DNA of 64,000 nt from Phallusia mammillata (taxonomy: Eukaryota; Chordata; Ascidiacea; Phlebobranchia; Ascidiidae): the NCBI GenBank assembly GCA_003260075.1, contig QLIY01000189.1, positions 1 through 64,000 on the forward strand, in the 5' to 3' direction. The notes under the pieces were generated by a model. That model saw nothing but the letters and a program-made list of their open reading frames with translations. It was not told the origin of the DNA and did not search any database. Below are positions 36,801 to 47,247 of the stretch, in pieces. A program made the position numbers and the translations under genes. Within the stretch, counting starts at the first letter, position 1, and each line of letters opens with the position of its first letter.

Positions 36801-39282
36801 AGATGTTCCAGCATCACAGTTTGCTTCATCTTCATTCTCACGGCAATCCTACAAAACCATGTACTCCACAATAATACCCAGTTTTTAACTAACTAAGTCA
36901 AATATATATTCAAGCCATTAAATATAGCTTAATTTGTCCCTTACTTGTGTTCCATCACAAAACCATGCATGGGGAATACAGTTGTTTGATGTTCTACATC
37001 TATACATATTGTTTTTGCATGGTTCCAATGTGGTAAAACCAAAAAGGCTGGCAGTAGTAATAGTTGTTGGTCTAAGAGTGGTTGTTGGTTGCATGGTTGT
37101 CATGGCAGTAGTTGTTAATGGTGTTGGACATCTTCTGTCACTTAGGGTCACATCATCGATGGCTAAGTCACTTTTGAAGTTATGTCCACGTACACTAACA
37201 AATCTAACCTGAACAAGTTAAAAAATAATATCATGTATCTAGCAATTTATCCCTTACAATAAAATACAGTATTATCAAACATGTGCTAAAAACAAAAATT
37301 TGTAAAAAAAGATTGAAAAGATTTTGTAAGAATTAAAAGTAAACAATTTTACTAAAAAATATGAACTGAGGTGGGGGTGTTTGTATGAAAAAAATCAAAA
37401 AGGTAGCAAATAAAAGGTAAGCAATGCCATTTTTGAATTTTGTTTAGATACCTGAATTGCTTGATTCTGTCCATAAATGGGTATAGCGGCTAAATGCCAA
37501 GGGCTTCCCTGTGGACCACTCTCTTTAAAAATTAACCTTACAGAAACATTGTTAACAAGTTCAAATACTGAAAGAGACCCCATACCATCTCCTTGCATGT
37601 GATACCTGCACATAACCTTGAAAATAATTTTGAATAATTACTCAAACAACATTTTTTTTACCAAAATCTTAGACAGTATTCCTTTGAATTGGTTAATTTT
37701 TTGGATTTTGCACTTATCAAAGTTGCCTGTTGATTTGGTTTTCTCCCTGAAGCCTCTGTGTAGGCATATGTTCCTACTGCAAAATGTTTCAAATCAATAT
37801 CAGGTCAGTGATTACAATCATATACTCACATACAATTGTTTTCTAAAGTGTGATCAACTTTTGGACCAGTATCAACCCTTTTTCCTGATGGAGTTTTGCC
37901 TTTTCTAAAGCTCCAGTCAAAGTCATCATTTGTATCTTGCATCCAACCCACACAAATTCCGTTAATATTTTCAAAGTCACAGTCAAAAGTTTTCACTGCA
38001 ATAAATTGTTATTTTTAACAAGAATAAACAACAAAGGGCTATTGTCTCACTATATGTTCTTTCACCAAGCAAAATAAACTAAAAATATATTTTTGAAGTA
38101 AATGTGTTTTTTTATAAGAATTGTTTATAATTTCAAAAACATATATGTATGGTTGTTAAGTATTTTGTTTGGTATTTTTTATCTTTTTAGACTGTTGGCA
38201 GTTTGTTACAACAAATACCTAGTGGTTTTACAGCCATCCATCGTATGACAAATCCAAACATTTGTAAAGATGCATCTGAAACAAACTTAACCAGGACTTT
38301 GTTGGTGTTGGAGTACACAGGGTTGAATGCTGTATCATAACCACAGTATCTGAAAACAAGTAAGAACGATTTTTTTGTCATAACAAATCAATGTTTACAA
38401 ATTTTCTAAAATGTATTTATTTTTTGCACTTTTGAAAATAATGCGAATCTGTAAATCTAAAAAAAACTCTATTAAATTTGTTCACTGTTTTTAATTTTAA
38501 CTATAAATTAACAACAGATTTAAAAAAAGTTACTTTTGGCCCCCAATGAGCACAGAGGGATTGTCTCTGTCAACAATTGTAATTGAGTCTGCCCCACAGT
38601 CACTCAATTTTTGTATGGGGGCATCCTCCATATTCATGTAAACAAATTCAATCTGAATAAACAACAAAATAATTTGACATTTTGATGAGTAAGTGGCGTA
38701 AAACACAAATCAGTATGGATGCATTGTTTGGCAACAAACACCTTTTAAATCGATTAAAGTTTGTATTATATTACATAAATTTCTTAACCAGGCGCGAGGG
38801 AGTACCGTTGACATACACATCCACAGCAGCTAATTGAAAAGGGGACTGGAAAATGCAGTCCTGCTTTACCTTAACCAAGTATTTTTTTGAAACGCTGATT
38901 GTCCATGAACAGTTTGACATTGCTGGATACATAGATGGAAAATTTGGACTTGCAATGTAACCAGACATTCCACTGTGATACCCTCTGCAACTTCCACGCA
39001 TATTTCGCGCTGAAACACAAATGCGTTTGATCAATTATATTGTTTGAATTTGCTGAACTGTTGTTCAATTTTACTAAACAAGTGCATGTTGGTTAAGTTC
39101 GTTTTTACATTGTTAACAAGTTAAAGATAGTCATAATCAAATCTTTAACCCTGTGCTAAGTATTCGATACACTTACGCTTGGTATAAATTGCTCGTTTCG
39201 ATCTTCTGTGGGACGTCTCGGCGCACGAATTGTGAATACCCAACAATAATTGCAGAACAACGATACACAATAAAAAGCGCAT
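30838..39282 (-). CDS. secreted mosaic protein: CUB, MAM, LDLa, 3 TSP1, EGF, LU, CCP, galaxin-like
   Basis: 24 exons whose lengths sum to 3,309 nt (1,102 aa) with all phases matching: 39282-39177, 39009-38789, 38652-38534, 38349-38219, 37995-37834, 37776-37662, 37605-37452, 37208-36945, 36848-36791, 36730-36578, 36453-36356, 36165-36019, 35965-35887, 34132-34022, 33963-33820, 33761-33604, 33439-33373, 32535-32398, 32303-32106, 32038-31901, 31817-31626, 31465-31366, 31169-31082, 31005-30838. Signal peptide [20 protein letters not shown], furin-type RRSKR, CUB (about 41-192), MAM (193-365, CLRFWYHMQGDG), Thr-rich linker, LDLa ([16 protein letters not shown]), TSP1 units ([47 protein letters not shown]), EGF ([12 protein letters not shown]), LU ([12 protein letters not shown]), second Thr-rich linker, two pairs of eight-Cys module plus CCP, then galaxin-like repeats and an acidic end. 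No membrane anchor, so it is probably secreted into matrix or body fluid. The gene might instead be two units split at the long intron 34133-35886, but the phase-1 junction supports one. Confidence 0.8.
32699..33343. mobile_element. hAT-type element carrying a second element inside it
   Basis: Ends CAGGGCTTCTCAAACT and AGTTTGAGTAGCCCTG are imperfect inverted repeats; CTTTAGAG flanks both sides (32691-32698 and 33344-33351). Of its 645 bp, 436 are the element at 32829-33264 plus its own target duplication. It lies in the intron between the Thr-rich linker exon and the first eight-Cys exon of the mosaic gene. Confidence 0.85.
32829..33264. mobile_element. hAT-type element nested in another hAT-type element
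   Basis: Ends CAGGGGTGCACAACC and GGTTGTGCACCCCTG are perfect inverted repeats, with GGCTATAC duplicated at 32821-32828 and 33265-33272. It inserted after the host element was already in place. A truncated relative is at 19316. Confidence 0.88.
34250..34842 (-). CDS. GPI-anchored LU (Ly6/uPAR-like) protein inside an intron of the mosaic gene
   Basis: Three exons, 34842-34791, 34733-34563 and 34497-34250, sum to 471 nt (156 aa). Exon 1 encodes a signal peptide ([17 protein letters not shown]) and is followed by a 57-base intron. The mature part begins EELQCFVG, has a Cys pattern ending in [12 protein letters not shown], the C-terminal signature of LU (three-finger) domains, and closes with a hydrophobic tail [19 protein letters not shown] of GPI-signal type. 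The split of the LU domain over two exons matches that of the LU exons of the surrounding gene (33963-33820 and 33761-33604), same phase, so the two are paralogous. Since exon 2 begins in phase 1, it could also be spliced after the host exon 35965-35887, which would give a membrane-anchored form of the host protein. Function unknown. Confidence 0.7.
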
Positions 39283-41317
39283 TTTTCTGTGCTGGTGTGT
39301 AATTTTCCTGCAAAGGTGAAACTGACATGTCAACGAGCAAGATGAAAACACTGCCAAAGGCCCTTTTTATTACGCTTGTTTGTAACGTTCTCAAAAAGCT
39401 GCCTTTTTGTATACCACTATCAAACACTATTTTACCCAGCAATCAAGCAGCACATAAACTAACAATAATGTTGATTTAGGTATATCTGTGCTTAATTTTA
39501 TCCATCTCTCAAATGCTGTCACTTTCTTACGATTGTCGTTGTCTAATTTGTCACATTACTTTTTGAAACAAAACTAGATCCGTTTCGTCAGTCAAAATTT
39601 GCCCTTGGCAATTTTACAGATCTGTATTCAAACCGGTTTATCAAATCGTACAGCGTGTTTCGGCACGAGAAAATTAGAAGGGTAGGGATTTAATGTCCTG
39701 AATCACGGGTGATAATTGCTTTGATAAAGATTTTCCTCAACTATCGACAAGAACTCTATATGAGTAACATGAGTAGTCAATTCTATATATTTCTTTGTTT
39801 CATTACGCATAAAAGAGTTCATTTTTATCGCAATACGAAGAAAGCCTGAAGGCCAAATGAGTTAGTTTGCTTACGCATACGCGGTGCCGGTAGGCATTAC
39901 AACGTATTTTTGATGTTGTTTGTTTGTTTGTTTTTTGATGTGTTAACATATTCTGCAGTATTTTTGATTCTCGGTTAACAAAGTTGTCCTTTGACGTCAC
40001 TATGGAATGTATGCAATGTTAAACGCAATATGTCATAGATAGATCAAAAAAATGCTTGGCCAAAAAGGTGTAAGTTAATACAGTATTGCACTTTGTTTAC
40101 ATCTTAATTGAAAAAATAATCCATTTTCAAATTAATTTTGCCACATTTATACCACGTGTGTGACACAAGGGTTTGATTGTGAGCAAATTATTTTTATAGT
40201 TCTGATATTTTTGTTCCTGTTGCAGTATGTTAAACCGTGCTACTAATTTCAATTTACGTTTTGGAGTGTTTACAGCATAGCAGTTGGGCTAGGGTTCCAC
40301 AGGAGTTTCCCCGAGGTTTTTTGAAGCGATTCAAACATGAAAGATCCTCTTGGTTACACCGTGTTTTATTAAAGCGCTAGTAGGGGGGGGGGTCAGAATC
40401 TAAGAAATCTTAACTTTAGATGATATAATGTTTATTCTTATGCCATAGGCTACCTACTTATTTTTATTCGCTTTTTCTGTTGTTTTCACGCTACGAAATA
40501 TGCTGTGTTGATGGTAACTGTTGTGGGGGGGGGGCCTACTTATTTTTATTCGCTTTTCCTGTTGTTTTCACGCTACGAAATATGCTGTGTTGATGGTAAC
40601 TGTTGTAGTGTAGCCTATTTTTTTAGATATATGCCTGGGTGGATGGAAAATCTGAACGATACTTTTAGAGGTAGACGTACACTAGTCCAAAAATTTTACT
40701 GGCTTATAGCCTCTTGCGCCAGACAGAAGATTCTGAGATTTTGCGGCACCCAGTGGCGAAATTACAAGCCTCTGTTTCATAGGTGTAGTAAGACAAATAG
40801 CTTATTCTACATGCAAAATTAGCCTAATTTTTAGGCCCATCCATTTTTGCTCAACAACAATAAAAATGCAAATGTCATACCTATCAAGGAGAAAAGTTCA
40901 AAGTTTGGCCAAACACATGTTTAAGTACCCAAATGACCTCCATTCTAAAGTTTATTCTAATGTCACATAAAGTCATAAACGACCTCTATTCTAAAGTCAC
41001 GATAAGACCCGGGTTGATTCTACTGTGACATTTGGTCGCTGCTCTTCATGTTAGCTCGGTACTACCTGTTTCTTGTGCTATTGCAGCGGCACAGACAAAA
41101 CCGTTTAGGCTAAGCTATATGTTCTTTTCCGTGTAATTGGTTGGTTCGCTTTTTGTGGTGTAATCTGACCTATCACATGCTCGTGATCACTGATAAACCC
41201 GAAATACGATAGCATTGTTACGAATTCCGGTGTTATTATTTTGCGCATCCATGATATTCGAGTACATGTTACAATGTCATTAGATCGAAAATATTATTGC
41301 TAACACCAATAGTTTCC
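39283..41317. other. intergenic region between the mosaic gene and the FN3-galaxin gene
   Basis: Contains the presumed promoter of the minus-strand mosaic gene next to 39282, and the duplicated segment with G tracts at 40383-40606. Several short ORFs occur, none with splice or composition support. Confidence 0.4.
40383..40606 (+). repeat. direct duplication with two ten-G tracts
   Basis: Ten G at 40383-40392 and again at 40525-40534. About 75 bases before the second tract (starting CCTACTTATTTTTATTCGCT) recur right after it with one or two differences. Same pattern as in the eIF4G introns: unmerged overlap with a recoded gap. Confidence 0.65.
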
Positions 41318-44300
41318 TTATTCACATGGAGAGCCAGAGTCGCGAACAATTCCAATCTTGTTTTTGTGACCGCAGCACTGTTGATGAGAACTGTCATACC
41401 AGCGAGTGTAACAACATTCCATGTTTTCCTTGTTCCGGTCTTGCAACTGCGAGTGGCAACATTTCCATCTCTAAGACGTTGAAAACAAAGAGTTTAAGGG
41501 TGAATGTATTTTGTAGATGATGGCATTTAATCGAACCTGTGGGTTGTACGAGCGTTCGCTGCAACACAGGTTGTCAGTAGCACCCAATTTGGCATTTATC
41601 ACTGCAAAAATGAGAGTAAGATTACCGCAAAAATACAGATGCTTATGTAGGTTGCGTTGACGATAACAGTTCAACCCGTGAGAAAAACGCTATGCTGTTA
41701 CACATAACGTTTCATCATGTAATTTTTGACATATTAATTAAACAAAACGCAGAGTAGCTGTTGTCCATGAGGACTAAAATGACGAATTAGCAAGTTGCAG
41801 TTATCTGTTATATTTGTTTTTATTTTATGTAACTTTGCTTAAAGTTAATTAGTTTTGAATATCAAACACAAAATGTTTATTAGTGTGTTTTCTAGCACAC
41901 TTTTACTTATTTTTTATTTACGTTAATCAATTTAATTTTTTGAAAAAAAACTTTTTTTTTGTCAAATAAGTATAGCACTTACCACATAATCTTCTTGTTA
42001 CAATATAGCATGGCTGATTGTCAAAGCAAACAGGATTTACACTGATTTTAGACGGATAGGGATTTCCACAGGGATTGTCAATAATTATAGTGTAATTTTT
42101 TGTGACAATAAAATCATTTGCCAAGTCAATTGTGGCATTGTGCCTGAAAAGCAAAACAGTGGATGAGAACCTTGTGCCCCATAATGTAACAAAAACAGTT
42201 TACATTGGAAAGTTTGGAATTTGTATCAACATCTGTGCACCATCATTAATAAAAGAAATAATAATTCTCCAGTTAAGCATAGAAGTTCGACAGTGTGTGA
42301 TCATCCGTTTATTTCCTGATCCTAAATATAAAATTTATTATCTCATGTTAAATAGATGTAGTACAAATTGATAAAAATCATCAAAACGGACCACAAGTAA
42401 CTTTGGATGCAGTGGCATTGCTCAACATGTTTCCACGAACTGATCTTAAAAATACAGTAAAAACTCTGCCATCTGCTGGGACTGGAATCTATTACACAAA
42501 AATAATAAAATTTAGGTTTAAATAAACAGCCCAAATTGTCGGCCAAGATAAACATGAATTTATAATTTGGATTAGCATTCATGCATACCAGAAAACATGC
42601 ATTTATGCACCATATTACACCATGCCTATTCAAGGCACAAACCAAATAAAGGCCCTTAGCACTCCCACAAATTTCTCAAGAATTCTCACAAATGACATGC
42701 CATAAACTAAACTAATGTATCTATACTTTGGATTGCATAGTGCTAAAAACACTGCTACTTTTGTAAGACATAGCAAAATGCTGGTAGCAATAGTTGTTGT
42801 GTTTCGTTACAAATTCACAGAGTTTTATAAGTCAGATGTCAAACTTACATTTATTTCATTTGGGTCTGATGATGAAACAAAACTCAAATAGTTTTCAAGG
42901 GTGTTGAACTGATAAGGAGAATAATCAACCACAAATCCATCCCAAAATCCTTGTTTTGGGGATGACCATGTCACAGATAATACTGATTGGCCTGTTGATA
43001 CACCAAACTCATCTGTTTGTGAAACACAGTTAACATCTGCTGATAGAGGTGGAAGTGGTTCTGCAAAAAATGTGGTTGTCTGATCAGAGTATGGTGTGGT
43101 TAGGTAAGCATATTCCCCACTGCTTAGTGTAAAAACAATATATAACTTTCAATTGAGGCTGATGACCACACTTAAATACAGCACAATTTCGTTGAAAGTG
43201 CACAATTCATAATGTGGTGAAAGTTCTGAAATTTAAAAATCATTGCATAAACTTACTAGTGGTGATAACAACCTCAACTTGCTCACTCTGAAGGGTAACA
43301 TTTCTAGCACAAACTGAGGACACTGCTGTTGTATATGTCAGTCCTGGTGATAAGCTTGTGACATAAATACTGTTACCTGGAAGAAAAGTAAACACTTGGT
43401 ACTGTTATCTTAGTGTTAAGCAAAGGCCAACTTTAAAACATTGCTTGACCTTCGGAAAAGTATTGAGTGTTTGTTGGGAGAATCAAAACATTAAAATTTT
43501 GTTGTGTAAGTATTCCACCAGAAGCAACATTCCACCTCAATAAGAATGTTGTTTCGGTTATTTGTGATGCTTGAAGGTTGAAAGGAGATGATGGTACTAA
43601 AAAATATAAACATTTTATTGTGAATCCTATTGTTGCATGTTGCATACTGTAACCATCCACCACAAACATGTAAAAAAGGTGACATTCTGACTCCGCTTGC
43701 TTCTTACTCCATTGAGCAAAGTAAAAAGCTGCAAATTGTATTCAGTGCATGACTGTAATCCAGTCAAGTTCCTTCCTAAACTTGTAGGATCAGTTGGAGT
43801 AGCAACAAAAATTGTTTTCATTGTTCCATTAAAAAGTGAAAGCTGTAAACAAATTTAACACTTTGAAAATGTAGATTTTATATTACATGTTTTTGTTTAT
43901 TTGAAGCAATCAATTTTGTATAATCCTTTAGTGTGAATTTTTAGTGTAAACTTAGTGTAAATTATTAAAACACAGGTTTGCAATAATTTGCCACAAAGCA
44001 AATACACAATCTTACTTCAAAGTCATCGTAAAATCCAGGAAAATCATCTGCTTTCCACAAGAGATTAGCTGTGGAGCTTGTTAAATCATCTACTGTTATT
44101 GGTGGAGGATTTGCTGGTTTGAGTGTTAAGGATTCCTGGATGGGTGCACTATGTAATCTCCCCAGAAAGCCATTGCCGCATGTTGAGGAACGGACAAATA
44201 CTGTGTAAGTGGTTCCAGGAACAAGCTGCAGATACTGTCTGACTGTACTACCAGGATCCACCTGACAAACACAATTATTACTAGAATCTTGAAGTTCTTT

Positions 44301-45616
44301 AAATTCCTTAAAAAAATTTCTAGTTTTTGTAGTTTATTGGTCAACATTAAATTAAGTTTAACTTCAATTTGGCTAGTAAAGTAAATCTGTTCAGTACATA
44401 AACCAACTGTTTAGCACATAAACTAACCATTAGTCCATAAGCTATGACATATACACACAACTGTTTTGCTCTTTACCCATTCACCTTTAATTTTTTGTGT
44501 TATTAGCTTCAGTGTAATTATTGAGTTATTAGTTTATCTTGTTTAAAGACATTTGTTAGGCTTTTATTACTCTTTACTGTTTTTGAGCATCCATTACATT
44601 TTGTCTAATGTAATATGCTATGCAGATAGTGGTAAATTATTAATAAATCATGTAATTAAATGTACATGTTTATTCAAACCAGTTTTAGAAAAACATATTA
44701 TATTTGTATGAATTAACATAAGTTGCATTGTTCCAAGCTGATATTTAAGCTAATTTTTAATGTTTACCTCATTATTCTCAGCTGATGCAGCCACTGGCCC
44801 ACCACTTGGTTCAATCCATGAATCATAGCATTCACTAGCTCCACGGTCTGGATTTACCCAGTTGGCTTCAATACCATAAACCTCAACAGAAAACTCAGCA
44901 TCACCAAAAAAGGGTCCTTCTAATTTAAGTAAAATTTCATCAAAGCATGATAACTTCAAGTTTGTTGGTGGAAGAGGAACTGCAATAAGGGCATTTTTAT
45001 TAAAATAGCAATAGTGGTTACTGACACTTAAGATGAAGAACTAACCTGTATCCTGCTTTACCTGAGCAGGATCACTTTGCAGTTGTTGTCTTTGAGCAGT
45101 AATAGATATTTCATACATTATTCCTGGTGTCAAGTTTTCAATAACAGCACTTGTTACATTAATTGTCACAACTTGTTGAATGTCTGAATCTGATGAAACC
45201 TTTTTAATAAAATGTAGAACTGGTTTGCTTAGCTGTAAGTTTTAGCTAATGCTTGTTATGACACAGGCATAAAAATAAAATAAGTTTGTGTGTATATTTT
45301 TACACCACTAGTTCTCACAGTAATGGTGAAGTTGTCATAGTCTTCATTAATTGGCATTGTCCATGCAATGGTTATTGTTTCGTGTGATGCTTCTTCAACA
45401 GTTACAGTTGGTGCAGGAACAATTATCACTAAAGAAAAAAAACACAATATTACTGAACAAACATGAACAAATTATAACAAAAAAATAGTTACCTCCCAAG
45501 CTCCTATTTATGATTGATGACATAATCAGAACATTTACAAGGTAATATGGAAACTGCATATTGCATTTATTAACAGTAATGGAACAGCAGAAAATGGTAA
45601 GTGCGTCTAGTTTCAT
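41318..45616 (-). CDS. FN3-repeat protein ending in galaxin-like Cys repeats
   Basis: 14 exons sum to 2,109 nt (702 aa), all phases matching: 45616-45493, 45428-45304, 45199-45046, 44979-44768, 44261-44016, 43842-43668, 43596-43450, 43376-43257, 43060-42849, 42488-42392, 42321-42204, 42143-41983, 41601-41537, 41470-41318. The start may be the first ATG or an internal one (MQFPYYLVNVLIMSSIINRS), which gives a better signal peptide. About five FN3 domains follow, each over two exons or parts of them. The region on 42321-41983 has two Cys pairs and no family I recognise. The last two exons encode DNLCCSERSYNPQRWKCC and ECCYTRWYDSSHQQCCG, the double-Cys pattern of galaxin repeats, as at the end of the neighbouring mosaic gene. 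No transmembrane segment. Probably secreted; adhesion or matrix role is inference. Confidence 0.75.
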
Positions 45617-46631
45617 AGAATATAAAAAGTGTTAAACATGTCAAGGAATATGGACAGTCATTTTATAGTACAATAGTGTTGATACATTTCAACAATAGAA
45701 CCACTTTTAAGACCGTTTTTACGTATGTGGCAAAAACCTGTATCTGTCTGCACATTGTTTTGATAAAAACTAAACCTGACAATCGAAAATAACACCCGCC
45801 ACTGACAAAAGTCTAATCTATGTAATGATGTAACACACAAATCGCCTACATGAAAAAAAAGCATAAAAATGTACGTTTTCCTCTTTACGTATTCAATCAT
45901 TAACATTTTGGTTCTTGCCGTCGTCAACTGGAACTTGCGGTTTTGTCAAAAGTCATGTGACCATAGAAAGCTTTTTAATTGGCTTGTTTTTTAAAAACAA
46001 ATATTTTTGTTTCTATTATATGTTGACAAAAGTGTCCAGAGTATTTACCTTTTTGCGTTTCTGGCAATATTTAAAAAAAAAATCCTAAAACACTTTTACG
46101 GACTGCAAAAAATAATACAGATTTCAGGTGTTCGCAGTTTCAGTAGGTTTCGTATTGTTTGCATGCCCTCAATTAGTTTTTTTTAGTAAACTCACTTTAT
46201 AATGCATTTAGTTGACATCAATTTGAAGACAATCAACAAATAAATCTTATCTACTTCTGTTGCTGAAAAACAATGTACTAGGTCTGCACTAAACTTAAAT
46301 CTGTTTTCTACAACTCAACTACAGATAGTAATAGAATACGCATATTTGACTTGGTCCGTTTTGTCATAAACTGTTCTGTCAAAGGCGATGCCACCCACAA
46401 AAGGAAATAAATCAGGTGTCTCGTCATACAACGCCTTAAAGTGGCCTAGCAGGCTTGCCATCGCCGCGGGCAAAATATAACGTTTAATCTATCTACGTTT
46501 TGGGTGTAATCAATCTGGATTAATGACGTGATTGTAGCTCAACATCAATTTATAACGTGTGGGTTTGTCGACGTTTTTCGCGAAAACACCAAATGCGGTG
46601 ATAGCTGATTGTCTCTCGCTTCCGCGGGCAA
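45617..46631. other. divergent intergenic region
   Basis: About 1 kb between the start of the minus-strand FN3 gene and the start of a possible small plus-strand gene. It would hold both promoters. No core element is recognised with confidence and no repeat is evident. Confidence 0.35.
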
Positions 46632-47247
46632 ATGAGTTGTCGTTTTACAAGTAGTCCAAGTGGTTTGCCTGACAACAACACCACGTCCATAGTGAACAAC
46701 ATAAATGTAGACCAGCCAGTAACATTAAAACAAATAAACGAGGTAATCGAAGTTATGAGTTTATGATGGTATGTTGACTGAAACAGCTTTTCAACAAGAC
46801 GTTTAAAGTCACGTATGTTTTCAAAGGGCGATTACTTTTGTGGCACCTCGTTAGTGCCCAAACAATTTGTTTTCAGTCGCGATTGTCGCTAACACTGTAT
46901 GCTGTAAGTTATTTGCCAGACCAATTTTTGTACGTTTTTATAATTTATTTCTCTTGCACAACATGTTTCTTGTGGATTGCTTGTAATTTTATCTTATTAC
47001 CTTCAAAAAATACATTCTTCTGTTACTCAACAGATAACGTGAAAATACAACCACATTCTTGTGATAACTTGTTCATAAATCTATAAGACGCTATATTTAT
47101 AGCCTTGACAAAAAAAAACTATTTAGGTTTGTTGCGTGTAAAGATTCAAAAGGGTTTCAAAATGTTGAACCGCTTCGTGAAACGAACATCTGTGCTGAGG
47201 TAAAGGTTGCTTCATACAAACGCACATTTTCTCATATTGTTTTTTGA
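46632..47247 (+). CDS. possible small gene, 83 aa, three exons
   Basis: ATG at 46632 opens an exon (46632-46742) with well-formed donor GAGGTAATC. Exon 2 (46877-46896, 20 bases) and exon 3 (47127-47247) chain in phase and end in TGA; AATAAA follows at 47278. The predicted protein begins MSCRFTSSPSGLPDNNTTSI and contains FVACKDSKGFQNVEPLRET. I recognise no family and no membrane segment. Exon 3 overlaps, on the opposite strand, the last proposed exon of the kinase-like gene, so one of the two models may be wrong there. The tiny second exon is the weakest part. Confidence 0.35.
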
